A stretch of 45,223 bases of DNA, from assembly GCF_014698475.1 (NCBI RefSeq), contig NZ_JACJTB010000052.1:1-45223 (forward strand), read 5' to 3'. This stretch comes from Nostoc spongiaeforme FACHB-130. Lineage in GTDB: Bacteria; Cyanobacteriota; Cyanobacteriia; Cyanobacteriales; Nostocaceae. The translations under genes and the position numbers were made by a program. A model generated the notes under the pieces. It did not search any database. It was given only the letters and a program-made list of their open reading frames with translations, and was not told where the DNA came from. Of this stretch, positions 8,241-17,590 are shown in pieces; within the stretch, counting starts at the first letter, position 1, and every line of letters starts with the position of its first letter.

Positions 8241-8288
8241 TCAGACTGCTATACTACCGGTGAGTACAGTATCTACCAGTGAAGTAGT

Positions 8289-9248
8289 ATGAAAGGACTC
8301 TGGCTTGAAAACCAACAACTGCAACTACGCACAGATATTCCAGTTCCAGAACCGCAATTAGGGGAAGCGTTGGTACGGGTTGTGCGAGCGGGAATTTGTA
8401 ATACTGACCTGGAATTGCAGCGTGGTTACTATCCATATACTGGGATTTTGGGACATGAATTTGTTGGTGTTGTGGAACAAGGCCCAGAGAACTTAATTAA
8501 TCAACGGGTAGTAGGCGAAATTAACGCCGCCTGTGGTCATTGTCGCTTCTGTCTTCGAGGACAGCCGACGCACTGCGAAAATCGTACAGTACTGGGTATT
8601 GTGAACCGTCACGGGGCTTTTGCAGATTATCTGTGTTTACCCGTAAAAAACTTACATCCTGTACCGGATAATGTGCCTACAGATGTTGCAACTTTTACTG
8701 AGCCTCTAGCAGCCGCTTTGGAAATTCAACAGCAAGTGGTTGTTTGTCCCGATGACCGCGTGTTAGTGGTGGGAGATGGTAAACTTGGTCAACTGGTAGC
8801 GCAAACACTGGCGTTAACTAATTGTCAGTTGTTGGTGGTGGGTCGTCATCTTGAAAAACTGGCGAACTTAGCCGCGAGAGGAATTAAAACGGGTTTAGTT
8901 GATGCAGTTCAAGATAAAGCTTTTGATATTTCTGTAGATTGTACAGGGAATCCCGAAGGATTTGCGATCGCTCGTCGTGCTTTACGCCCCCGTGGTACTC
9001 TAGTCATGAAAAGTACCTACGCAGGCAACCTGAGTTTAGATGCTTCGTCTTTGGTGGTAGACGAAATCACCCTCATTGGTTCCCGTTGTGGCCCGTTCCC
9101 GGCAGCACTAGAATTATTAGCAGCAGAAAAAGTAGACGTAAAACCTTTAATTCATGCCCATTATTCCCTGACAGAAGGTCTTACAGCTTTTACAGAAGCT
9201 CAACGTCGGGGCGTGTTAAAAGTGTTGTTGGAGATTGGTAAAGTATGA
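8289..9248 (+). CDS. Zinc-dependent alcohol dehydrogenase-like (MDR) oxidoreductase
   Basis: This 319-residue medium-chain dehydrogenase/reductase has the catalytic zinc ligands C37 and H56/E57 (GHE). It also has the four structural-zinc cysteines C82, C85, C88 and C96, arranged CGHCRFC...C as in alcohol and threonine dehydrogenases. The Rossmann dinucleotide site is VVGDGKLGQL (about 161-169). It would oxidise an alcohol or polyol with NAD(P) in the cytoplasm; the substrate is unknown. The protein is slightly shorter than classical ADH (about 340-375). The stop codon TGA is part of the first heptamer (AGTATGA) of a tandem repeat, so the extreme 3' end has been shaped by, or recruited into, the repeat. 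Confidence 0.88.
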   Translation: MKGLWLENQQLQLRTDIPVPEPQLGEALVRVVRAGICNTDLELQRGYYPYTGILGHEFVGVVEQGPENLINQRVVGEINAACGHCRFCLRGQPTHCENRTVLGIVNRHGAFADYLCLPVKNLHPVPDNVPTDVATFTEPLAAALEIQQQVVVCPDDRVLVVGDGKLGQLVAQTLALTNCQLLVVGRHLEKLANLAARGIKTGLVDAVQDKAFDISVDCTGNPEGFAIARRALRPRGTLVMKSTYAGNLSLDASSLVVDEITLIGSRCGPFPAALELLAAEKVDVKPLIHAHYSLTEGLTAFTEAQRRGVLKVLLEIGKV

Positions 9249-9269
9249 AGTGTGAAGTGTGAAGTATGA
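9242..9269 (+). repeat. Heptamer array containing the dehydrogenase stop codon
   Basis: Four heptamers AGTATGA, AGTGTGA, AGTGTGA and AGTATGA. The first contains the TGA stop of the upstream gene at 9246-9248. Confidence 0.85.
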
Positions 9270-9280
9270 AATTGAGAACA

Positions 9281-9336
9281 CCCTCATACCCATAAACCCC
9301 TACACCCATACACCCGCACACCCCCACACCCTAATA
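9281..9336 (+). repeat. Octamer array containing the stop codon of the next minus-strand gene
   Basis: Seven 8-bp units in register: CCCTCATA, CCCATAAA, CCCCTACA, CCCATACA, CCCGCACA, CCCCCACA and CCCTAATA. The last supplies, on the minus strand, the TAG stop (9331-9333) of the hypothetical gene at 9331-9618. Confidence 0.8.
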
Positions 9337-9618
9337 CAAATAAGGATTCGTCTTTGGCTGATAGTCCATACAGTTGATTGCGTCTTCAGTATTGGCGACA
9401 GAAGGGTGTACAGTACATTTGAGGCGATAGTCATCGGTAAAAAACTGGCACCCAGGACAGGGAATTTGGTGCATTTGTTTAGCTGTAGCGACACTATCTC
9501 GTGCTGTACTCCACAAACTCCACGCCACGAGAATCATTAAACCCCATGCTACAACAAAACAAATAGGTACTAAAAATTTTTGCATCCCGTGAATGAGAAA
9601 TATTATTGCTTCCAACAC
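9331..9618 (-). CDS. Small membrane-anchored cysteine-containing hypothetical protein
   Basis: The 95-residue product has one strongly hydrophobic N-terminal segment (about residues 14-36, around CFVVAWGLMILVAWSL). It is followed by a short soluble domain with four cysteines: CPGCQFFTDDYRLKC at about 54-68, then a final Cys in INCMDY near the C terminus. The arrangement suggests a small metal-binding or disulfide domain attached to a membrane. I believe it is a conserved cyanobacterial hypothetical family, but no function is known to me. The first Met is used; M12 is a possible alternative. Its stop codon lies in an octamer repeat. A frame on the opposite strand (9259-9540) covers the same DNA but has no coherent protein character. 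Confidence 0.65.
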   Translation of the reverse strand: MLEAIIFLIHGMQKFLVPICFVVAWGLMILVAWSLWSTARDSVATAKQMHQIPCPGCQFFTDDYRLKCTVHPSVANTEDAINCMDYQPKTNPYLY

Positions 9619-9663
9619 GGCTAGTCCTGAATAAAAATCAACGCTTAGAAGTTATGTTATCGC

Positions 9664-9691
9664 AGTGCTGAGGGCTAAGTGCTAAGTCATA
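9664..9691 (+). repeat. Heptamer array (AGTGCTG type)
   Basis: Four units AGTGCTG, AGGGCTA, AGTGCTA and AGTCATA in register, in the gap between the small membrane protein gene and the SDR pseudogene. It is related to the AGTGCTG arrays at 39982 and 42482. Confidence 0.7.
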
Positions 9692-9751
9692 AGTAGGATT
9701 TAGCGTCATTTCAATCACTGTGAGTTAGCCCATTTTAGAATAAAATCCGAC

Positions 9752-10180
9752 TTAAAAACCAAACGCCAGAAATCCACCATCAACAGCAATACATTGTCCT
9801 GTAATGTTAAGATGCGGTGGGCATACAGAGAAAAGCTGTAATGCTTGCGACTTCTTCCGGTTGACCTACCCGCTTCATTGGGGTACGAGAAAGGACTGTA
9901 TTTAAAGTTTCAGGGTTTTCCAGTAGAGGTTCAGTGAGGGGAGTTTGAATAAACCAGGGTGCGATCGCATTAACACGAATGTGATCACTTGCCCATTCTA
10001 CAGCCAGCGATCGCGTTAACTGCACAAGTGCGGCTTTGGTCATGCCATAAGGTGCGCCAGTGCGAACACAAATCAGTCCAGCCACAGAACTGATGTTGAC
10101 AATACTGCTGTTTTCACTGGTTTTTAGTAAGGGATAAAACAGTCGAGAAAGTTCAATGAATTGAGTTTTTAATGAAAATG
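9752..10180 (-). pseudogene. Broken short-chain dehydrogenase/reductase (SDR), lacks N-terminal half and carries a frameshift
   Basis: The minus strand encodes the second half of a classical SDR. It has SIVNISSVAG with the catalytic Ser, PYGMTKAALVQ with the Y-x3-K pair, RVNAIAPW, and EEVASITAFLC. The Rossmann half (TGxxxGIG, NNAG) is absent. Just after the last segment a one-base insertion near 9801 puts in a stop. Removing it restores the family's ending ITGQCIAVDGGF and a stop at 9752. The 5' break falls at about 10180, inside the 3' end of the neighbouring glycosyltransferase gene. The pattern (tropinone-reductase-like SDR) indicates a decayed gene left by a rearrangement at this boundary. 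Confidence 0.8.
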
Positions 10181-12283
10181 CGCTTCCACAATTTGTCGAT
10201 AAAAATTTTCTAACCCCGTAACACAAGCCTGGTCATCAAATAGTAAATGATGACGCTGGCTAATTTTTTCAGCGATGTGGTTTCGCCAAGTTGAATCTAG
10301 CCCCAACTTAACGGCGATATCAATATATTCTGCTTCATTGGCGGCGATGGTTTCAGTTACTCCCAGCATTTTGAAAAAGCTATCTGAGTGACGACCACGC
10401 ATAAATTCTCCTGGACAAGTAACAACAGGAAGATTACACGCGATCGCTTCTAAGGTAGTATTACCACCAGACCAAGTAAAAGTATCCAAATAAACATCTG
10501 ATAATAAGTTAATCATCAGATAATCTAGGCGTTCGGGAATATTCAAAAATACGCAATAATCTTCACTAATTAAACCTATCGCTGCAAAAGCTCGTTCTAG
10601 GCGCGACCGAAGTAAAGTTCCTCTCAAAAATACAAATTTAGCTTGCGGCACACGACTGGCTATTTCTGCCAAAATAAAATCATATTGGGGTAAATATTTA
10701 AACGGTGCTTGGCAACATAAATAAATCACCGCATCATCTGGAAGGTGAAAATCTGAACGAGTTTTGATGATTGGTGGAATATAAGGTTTAGGATAAGATA
10801 CACCAATATTAGGTAAACGAATTAGTTTTTCCGAATAATGTTCTTGGGCATTTTCCGGTTCCATTAACTCACTTGATAAGAAATAATCAATTGTTGGTAA
10901 ACCAGTTGTTACCGGATGTCCCCAAGCTACACACTGCACAGGCGCAAGTCTGAGTGCAGCAATTTGCATCGTTTGTGGGTTCATGCCAATTTCTGGAAAC
11001 ACTAAAATATGTAAATTATCAGCAATTACTTGTTCACAAACTCCCGGCAAGTTATAAGGAATATGATGAAAAATATCACTATATTCTTGAAATTGTTCTG
11101 TAACTGGATCTGGGTCATTACCTGTATAGTAACAATAAATTTCAAAGTCTTGATGATTACAATAACGTAGCCAACCAGTTAACCATAATGTGCCACTATA
11201 AGAATGTAAATAATGTGAAAGATAGCCAATGCGAATTTTTTGCTGTGGCTGGAGTTTTGGCATAGATAAAGGCGCAACCCATTGGGGATAATTAGCCGCC
11301 ATAATGTCATGCACTAACTGTCCATATTGACGTTGCAAATCTCGGTCATTTTGGGCTTGATAAGATAAATAAAAGTTAGTCAGGCGACCTATACCATTGA
11401 AAGCATTAGTTTTTTCTTCTAAAGTGTTTAAGCTTGTTTGTGCAATTAAGTCTTGCAAGCCTTGGGTATAACGCTGACGATAAAAGTCTATTTCATCCAC
11501 ATAATTATAAATGCTAGGTACTGTTAAATACTTTAGAAGTTTAAAAGTATAATCATCTGGTAAGCATATACAAGCATGTTCCGCACTAACAATTGCTTCC
11601 TGTGTTCGACCATCACGCCGCAAATCGATAATTAAAGAAAAATGCAAACTCCCTTCTGTGGGATAGAGTGCGATCGCCTGATGTAGTGTTGTATAATAAG
11701 CCTCAGTTTGCTGAGAACTTCTGTAACAATGAATTAAATTCCTGTAAATTTCTAAGTTATTGATTTGCAATTCTAGCAGTTTTTGATATTGTGCGATCAC
11801 CCCTTGCCAATTTCTTATTTGAAATAATCTATTTGCTAAATCATAAATCAGTTGCACTATTGAGATATTACCAAATTCATCAATTGCATATTCGGGAATA
11901 TTAGCGACTGATTCTTGATTAATATTATCTAAAATAATTCGTGCATTAACTTGATGAAATATCATCTCCCATTGCTGAAAATCCGAACTATCAACTAAGG
12001 AAATTTCACAGCCTGTACTAATATCAGCATCATCCATCATCAGCAGATTCATTAATACACCAGACAATACTAAATTAGCAACATCTTCCGCAACATCGCT
12101 AATATCAATCATTAAATTTATCTGACTACTAGCAGGATGATTATTGACTGCCTGAATTACGTTTTCTAAATCTTGACAAAGATTATCTTCTGCCTGTGAC
12201 CAGTCAAGAAAAACAATTATATTAATATTATTAGTATTTAGGAAATTGAAATCATTACTCAATTCTTCTGTGGTGCTAATCAA
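10169..12283 (-). CDS. GT41 (SPINDLY/O-GlcNAc-transferase-like) glycosyltransferase with an extra N-terminal domain
   Basis: This 704-residue protein has three parts. Residues about 20-130 (INIIVFLDWSQ to ARIILD) form a domain also found at the C terminus of the next gene. Residues about 150-300 are helical TPR-like repeats (around WQGVIAQYQKLLELQ and QEAIVSAEHACICLP). Residues about 340-700 are the GT41 catalytic region: KIRIGYLSHYLHSY, APVQCVAWGHPVTTGLPTID, TFTWSGGNTTLEAIACNLPV and GRHSDSFFKMLG. GT41 enzymes transfer a sugar from a nucleotide donor, usually to Ser/Thr of proteins. Bacterial members act on proteins or cell-surface glycans. The gene is the last of a minus-strand operon with the large methyltransferase/glycosyltransferase gene (92 bp gap). 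Its 3' end abuts the SDR pseudogene. Confidence 0.87.
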   Translation of the reverse strand: MISTTEELSNDFNFLNTNNINIIVFLDWSQAEDNLCQDLENVIQAVNNHPASSQINLMIDISDVAEDVANLVLSGVLMNLLMMDDADISTGCEISLVDSSDFQQWEMIFHQVNARIILDNINQESVANIPEYAIDEFGNISIVQLIYDLANRLFQIRNWQGVIAQYQKLLELQINNLEIYRNLIHCYRSSQQTEAYYTTLHQAIALYPTEGSLHFSLIIDLRRDGRTQEAIVSAEHACICLPDDYTFKLLKYLTVPSIYNYVDEIDFYRQRYTQGLQDLIAQTSLNTLEEKTNAFNGIGRLTNFYLSYQAQNDRDLQRQYGQLVHDIMAANYPQWVAPLSMPKLQPQQKIRIGYLSHYLHSYSGTLWLTGWLRYCNHQDFEIYCYYTGNDPDPVTEQFQEYSDIFHHIPYNLPGVCEQVIADNLHILVFPEIGMNPQTMQIAALRLAPVQCVAWGHPVTTGLPTIDYFLSSELMEPENAQEHYSEKLIRLPNIGVSYPKPYIPPIIKTRSDFHLPDDAVIYLCCQAPFKYLPQYDFILAEIASRVPQAKFVFLRGTLLRSRLERAFAAIGLISEDYCVFLNIPERLDYLMINLLSDVYLDTFTWSGGNTTLEAIACNLPVVTCPGEFMRGRHSDSFFKMLGVTETIAANEAEYIDIAVKLGLDSTWRNHIAEKISQRHHLLFDDQACVTGLENFYRQIVEAHFH

Positions 12284-12375
12284 GTTATCTTCTCCTTCTT
12301 TTTAAACTAGAGTGAGTGCCTTAATACTAAAGCACTCACTATTAACTAAAATTATTCAAACTGTTAGTTCACACT

Positions 12376-15300
12376 TTATAAAACACAAAGTTGATTAATA
12401 AAATTTTCTAGTTCACAAGCTAGTATTGTCTGTATTGGAAGTTCTGCCAAAACTGCCTTATCTTCATGTTCTAAAATAATTCGGCTGCTGAGGCGAGGTA
12501 ATAAAGCTTGCCATTGAATATCTGCTAAACTGCCAACCAAAGCAATTTCTAATCCCTCGCTGATATCCAAATCTTCTTCCATCAGCAGATTCATAGTAAT
12601 GCCAGAAAGTAACAGTTCTGCATCCCCAGTAGAACTATTACTTGTGTAAATTAATAAAGTAGTTTTTTGACTATCAGGATAAGTTGCGATCGCCTTAATT
12701 ACAGATTCCAATTCTAAACCAAGCAACTCTTCCGATTGCGACCAATCAGGGAAAACAATAACATTAATTTCCTTCAACTTCAAAGACAACAGACTAGCAT
12801 TAATCAAACTAGAACTGACAATATCAGCCATTTTAGTCCAAGAAAACTTTTGCGCTTGCGCCAAACCAGCCTCAATCAATGCTTGACGAATCCTCGGCTT
12901 TTGGACATCACATAAAGCATTTACCATTCCATCTACATCATTATCCTTCACATATATTGCCGCCTCTCCTGCTACTTCTGGAATTGAAGCATTAGGACAA
13001 GTAATGACAGGACAACCACAAGCCATTGCTTCAACAATTGGCATCCCAAAACCTTCATATTTAGAAGGATAAACCAACGCCACTGCACCAGAATAAGCCG
13101 TTGCTAACTCCTCATCACTAAGTTGCAACATATAAACAGAACTACCTGATGTACAAGCTCTAAATTCTGATGCTAATATCCCACCACTACCTGTACAAAT
13201 AATATCGAATCCATAGCTATTAGCAAGCTGAGAAAACGCTTGGAAGAACAGCATCCCATTCTTATAACCATTACCAGCTCCAACTAAAATAAAGTAAGGT
13301 TTTGTAATGCCATACTTCGATTTAAAACTATTAACATCTTCAGATTGTGCTGGCGAAAAGGTGCTACTAACTCCACAATGAGCAACAGTAATAGACTCTA
13401 CAGATATCTCAGGAAAGCAGTTTGATAAATCACGCGCTGTATATGCTGAAATGGCAATGTAAGCAGATGCGTGCTGAATAGCTTCATGTTTGACTTGCCA
13501 CATAGGATTATCCATATTCCATCCCATAACTTCTGGAATCATGTCATAAGCCATAAATACAGAAGGTGTTATTAATGGTGTTGTATAGTAAGAAGAAATA
13601 AATAAATCTACCCCTTCTTCATCACATATATGCTGTAGTATTTCCCTGTCATTATCAGTCTTATCATAATCGTAACTTGTGATATTTAAATATCTAATAC
13701 CGGGAAATTTAGGCGCAGTTCCAGCACGATCAAGAACAATCAAATGTTGAGCAAAGCTGTTCTTAGTCCATTCTTCTAGTAAAGATTTCCAGACACGAGC
13801 TATTCCAGTTTGATAGAGTTGAAAGAACACCCCATCTACTAATATTTTTGGATTTTTAGTACTATATTCATTGCTTTCATTAACCGAGATAAAATTGTTA
13901 TGATGTCTACTGATGAGTGAAAAGACTGCTTTTGAGTAATCATTTTGAAGTAGAGACTGTTTATTGAATGGTTCTATAGGTGAATGGCACAGACTATTAA
14001 ACAACTCTGGAGGTAAAGTTTGTTCAGTTAATAGATGTAAAGATGAGCCATCTGAGTACAAATTTAAATTATATTTCTCCGCAATTTTTGACAAACTTTT
14101 AACGGTATATATAGAGATATGCTGTCCGTCATGAGGTGAATAATACCACCACTCATTAGGCTTAGGATTATTTTGAGGTAGAATTTCTGTACTAAATAAA
14201 ATATTTTTGGAAATTTTCAAAATATTTTCAATTTCTTCTATTGGGTTACTAAAATGCTCAAAAACTTCAAAAGCAGTTACTAATTCATAAGTGGTATGTT
14301 TATCTAAATCAAATTCAAAACCTTTAGCAAATAAGTTAGTGCAGAATTTATCATCCCAATAAAAATCAAATCCCAAATCTCTCATCATTCTGACGAATAG
14401 ACCATAGCCACCTCCATAGTCTAAAAACTTTGCTTCATGATTAAAGAGATTTACTATAATATGAGCAGTTCTACGTGATAAATTGTTGTTGCGGAACACC
14501 AAACCAACATCGGTACGAGCTATAGCATCCGAGTAAGCTTCATCTAACCAATAAGGTTCTTCTGTTTGCACAAATCCACAATCAGAACATTGAAAATAAT
14601 CAACATCATACTGACCGAGTATAATACTTTTAGCAAAGATATGTGTATCAGATTCGCACACTTTGCATTTCATAGGTATAGCTTGAATTAAGCTTTGTAC
14701 TACAGGTAATATTTGATTAAAATTCCATACTTGTTTCTGCACATTTTTTAAGTTTGGTAAATAAAAATGTGGCATTCCATCTTGCGGTGTGATTTCAGAA
14801 TATTTCAGAACTTTTTGTTTTCGCTTTGATTCACTATTCACCAATAAATCTAGATGATATATACTCAGACTATGTAAACCTTTAGCTGGAGAATTAAATC
14901 CTTGAGGAAGTTCATGAATACGACCTTTATAGGTAACATGCTTAGAATGTTTAAATAGACGACCTTGCCAATCTGGATAGTGTGGAGAACTAGAAATATA
15001 ATGTTTTAGGCTAAATGGAGTAATCCATTTTCTTGGAAGCCAAAAATTATCTGTCTCCTTGCTGGAGGTTGTTTTAATATATTGCAAGAAATCTAAAGTT
15101 ACCTTGTCAATGAATTCATCTGCATCTAGAATAAACACCCAATCAGATGTTACATAAGATAAAGATATATTTCTCTGTAACGCAAAATCTCCTTGCCATT
15201 TTGAATGTATGAGTTTTGCTCCATAACGTAAAGCTATTTCGCAAGTAGAGTCAGTACTGCCACCATCAACAATTATTAACTCATCATAAACATTTTGCAG

Positions 15301-16380
15301 AGATTCTAGAGCAATAGCTAATGTATTTTCTACATTCTGCACAATCATACACACAGCAAGACTAGCGCCCACAGAATCACTTTCTTTATGAACCTTTTCT
15401 AATGATTTTTCTGTTTTATCTTGAGTGGATTCTGTATCTACACAGAGATGGCTTTGATTAGAAGAAGTTTTTGTATCAAACTGTGATTGAATTTGTTCTT
15501 CTGAATCTTGAAGTTTTTCTAAGACTACTAAAATTCCATTATTAGCAAAGTACTTTCTTCCTGGATATAAAGTTTCAAGTTGCTGCTGAATTTCTTCAGG
15601 GATTGAACATAAACCTATAGGATCAAATCTTTTAATTGTAAAAGAGCTTTGATTTATAAAGTCTAGATAATCCTCGGTAAAAAAGCGATTAATATGTCCA
15701 GAATTATAAACATGGTACATCATTAAATCTACAGCTTCTTTATCTGTAAATTGATAAAGATGATGACAAAGCTCTGGAGGACGCATTAGCAGATGTCCCC
15801 AAGGAGGAATAGGAGAGTTTTGAAAATCAAAACTTTTTCCTTTGGAGTCTGTAATTGTAGGTAAATGATGTCCATCATGAGCAGACCAAATAGGAGAAAA
15901 AACTGAAAAAAGCTGACCTCCTGGTTTTAAGGATAAAAACATTTTCTCTAAGGACGTGGGAAACTTATGAATGTGTTCAAATGCAGCTATAGAAAAAACT
16001 AAATCATATTTATTGTAATATTCAGGGGGTAATTCTTCTATATTTGCTGCATAAAAGGCGTACTTTTCACCATTTATATTCTTATTCTCAGTAAAATCTA
16101 CTTTTTCTTCATTCGATAGATGACGCAATATCGAAGCTTGTGAAATATTACTAACTCCTTTAAGAGCATCTTCATATTCGGGAGACTCAACAGCAGTCCA
16201 AGTTTTAGCGTGTAAATAATCGAAGACAAATTCTCTGGGCAAACTTCCACCAACTTCTAAAACATTCTTATCTGCAAACCCCACTAATTCTTCACACCAT
16301 AAAGCAAAATTTACATGATAAGAAAGATTAAATTGTTCTTGGCACTCTGATATATTAGATTGAGTAAGTTTTTTTGTCAT
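12376..16380 (-). CDS. Giant four-domain methyltransferase-GT2-methyltransferase-GT4 protein
   Basis: The 1334-residue product has five recognisable parts. Residues about 38-240 are a class I SAM methyltransferase (NVLEVGGSLP, DLVFSIAAFEHIHKF). About 340-530 is a GT2 glycosyltransferase (SLAVCMIVQNVE, DELIIVDGGSTDST, WVFILDADEFID). About 570-830 is a second methyltransferase beginning with a zinc-finger-like CKVCES...CSDCGF and containing FLDYGGGYGLFVRMM. About 845-1195 is a GT4/group 1 glycosyltransferase (ILVDGVFFQLYQTGIARV, GAVALVYPSKYEGFGMPIVEAMACG). About 1203-1310 is a domain homologous to the N terminus of the GT41 protein downstream. It probably builds and methylates a surface glycan. 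It is preceded by a small TPR gene and followed by the GT41 gene, all on the minus strand. Confidence 0.88.
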   Translation of the reverse strand: MTKKLTQSNISECQEQFNLSYHVNFALWCEELVGFADKNVLEVGGSLPREFVFDYLHAKTWTAVESPEYEDALKGVSNISQASILRHLSNEEKVDFTENKNINGEKYAFYAANIEELPPEYYNKYDLVFSIAAFEHIHKFPTSLEKMFLSLKPGGQLFSVFSPIWSAHDGHHLPTITDSKGKSFDFQNSPIPPWGHLLMRPPELCHHLYQFTDKEAVDLMMYHVYNSGHINRFFTEDYLDFINQSSFTIKRFDPIGLCSIPEEIQQQLETLYPGRKYFANNGILVVLEKLQDSEEQIQSQFDTKTSSNQSHLCVDTESTQDKTEKSLEKVHKESDSVGASLAVCMIVQNVENTLAIALESLQNVYDELIIVDGGSTDSTCEIALRYGAKLIHSKWQGDFALQRNISLSYVTSDWVFILDADEFIDKVTLDFLQYIKTTSSKETDNFWLPRKWITPFSLKHYISSSPHYPDWQGRLFKHSKHVTYKGRIHELPQGFNSPAKGLHSLSIYHLDLLVNSESKRKQKVLKYSEITPQDGMPHFYLPNLKNVQKQVWNFNQILPVVQSLIQAIPMKCKVCESDTHIFAKSIILGQYDVDYFQCSDCGFVQTEEPYWLDEAYSDAIARTDVGLVFRNNNLSRRTAHIIVNLFNHEAKFLDYGGGYGLFVRMMRDLGFDFYWDDKFCTNLFAKGFEFDLDKHTTYELVTAFEVFEHFSNPIEEIENILKISKNILFSTEILPQNNPKPNEWWYYSPHDGQHISIYTVKSLSKIAEKYNLNLYSDGSSLHLLTEQTLPPELFNSLCHSPIEPFNKQSLLQNDYSKAVFSLISRHHNNFISVNESNEYSTKNPKILVDGVFFQLYQTGIARVWKSLLEEWTKNSFAQHLIVLDRAGTAPKFPGIRYLNITSYDYDKTDNDREILQHICDEEGVDLFISSYYTTPLITPSVFMAYDMIPEVMGWNMDNPMWQVKHEAIQHASAYIAISAYTARDLSNCFPEISVESITVAHCGVSSTFSPAQSEDVNSFKSKYGITKPYFILVGAGNGYKNGMLFFQAFSQLANSYGFDIICTGSGGILASEFRACTSGSSVYMLQLSDEELATAYSGAVALVYPSKYEGFGMPIVEAMACGCPVITCPNASIPEVAGEAAIYVKDNDVDGMVNALCDVQKPRIRQALIEAGLAQAQKFSWTKMADIVSSSLINASLLSLKLKEINVIVFPDWSQSEELLGLELESVIKAIATYPDSQKTTLLIYTSNSSTGDAELLLSGITMNLLMEEDLDISEGLEIALVGSLADIQWQALLPRLSSRIILEHEDKAVLAELPIQTILACELENFINQLCVL

Positions 16381-16432
16381 ATATTTTGTCTACCTAAATA
16401 ATTACTATTTTTTTTTAAATAGAGATTCTCTC

Positions 16433-16819
16433 TTACTTACCTTGCTGCTTTTTTACCTGCTCCAAAACAGTTTTATAATCTTGTCTGTCAGGATGCAGTT
16501 TAACTAGCTTTTCCATAATCTCTATCGCTCCTTTGGGATCTTTTAAATGCACTCTAGCTATGGCTAATTTCTCTAAAGCTGCTTGGTTGTTTGGTTCTCG
16601 TTGCAAAACTAGTTCATAACCCCGTGCTTGTTCCTGTAAAGAAGACTCAACAGATACACTCTTAGTCTGAGCCTGTTGATGAGCTTGTGGTATTCCACTA
16701 ATCACACCAAATACCGTAGAACCAACGAAAGAGGCTAAACCTACTACCGTTAAAATCCTTTTCTTTCGATCTATTTTCCTTTGGCGGGAAATAATGTAAT
16801 CATCCCCAGAACTAGACAT
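16433..16819 (-). CDS. Small membrane-anchored TPR protein
   Basis: The 128-residue product has a basic N-terminal stretch (RQRKIDRKKR), then one hydrophobic segment at about 22-45 (ILTVVGLASFVGSTVFGVIS), then TPR-like helices (YELVLQREPNNQAALEKLAI, GAIEIMEKLVKLHPDRQDY). The topology suggests an inner or thylakoid membrane anchor with a short TPR domain that could hold partner proteins. It is 52 bp upstream of the giant glycosyltransferase gene on the same strand and may be the first gene of that operon, perhaps a scaffold, although that link is only positional. It resembles a conserved small TPR family of cyanobacteria. The frame is complete. Confidence 0.75.
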   Translation of the reverse strand: MSSSGDDYIISRQRKIDRKKRILTVVGLASFVGSTVFGVISGIPQAHQQAQTKSVSVESSLQEQARGYELVLQREPNNQAALEKLAIARVHLKDPKGAIEIMEKLVKLHPDRQDYKTVLEQVKKQQGK

Positions 16820-17590
16820 GTCTCAATAGTTGCTGTTAAAAATACTGAGATACCAGCAAGCCTCCAGTTATCAGATTACCCAGCACCCCAGGGGAACTAA
16901 CATTATGGTTGTAAAGTTTTGAAAATTATTCAGGAGGTACGTAAGGATTATTTGAATGGGGACTTGCAATCATTTGGGATGAGGAAAGGGAGACAAGGGG
17001 GACAAGGCTTCGCCGTGAGCTTCAACCGAACGGTGTAGGTGTTCAAAACCTTTACACCCTCATATCCTCAAGCCCTTACACCCATTATTCAAGACAAGTT
17101 TTGTGTGCTATTTTAATCTCTGCTAAAGAATTAATTTTCTATAAATTTTTGTAATAAATCTATCTAACGTCAGATGTTTGCGATATTGTATATTACGTCT
17201 AAATATACGCGGTAAACTCTCCTTAGCCGTGTCTTAAATGACTTCAAACCAGCCTAAAATCCTTGTTTTTCAACAAGTACTCACATACTCATGGCTGATG
17301 TAGATAAAATTCTGCAAATTCAACTTGTGTTATCAATGCAACTTTCAAAACAGTTAATTTTTTCGTGACGCATAGACGATCGCTTGTGAGTAAAAATGTC
17401 AGTTTTGTGGTGGTAATTACCGTACAAAACCGAATTTATGCCAAAACAAGCAGGGTTTGTTATGGTATAGTTAGAAAGTTAAGACTAGCTTTACCAATTC
17501 CAACGCTCTACGCATCGATAATAATTGCCTAGCGGAAAGCAGTTTTGATTAAGCATTTACCTAAACGAAATCTGAACTTAATCATAGGTT
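16820..17590. other. Long intergenic region upstream of the DUF4327 gene
   Basis: About 770 bp between divergent genes. It contains a short pair of 9-bp repeats (GGGAGACAA, GGGGGACAA, near 16987-17005), a C/A-rich stretch near 17055-17090, and a perfect 10-bp palindrome GGTAATTACC at 17412-17421. No coding frame with protein character, tRNA or riboswitch was recognised. The last 200 bp probably contain the DUF4327 promoter. Confidence 0.5.

Noticed and set aside
9259-9540. Plus-strand frame covering the small membrane protein gene
   Set aside because: It starts inside the repeat arrays and has no domain; the minus-strand frame has a membrane segment and ordered cysteines.
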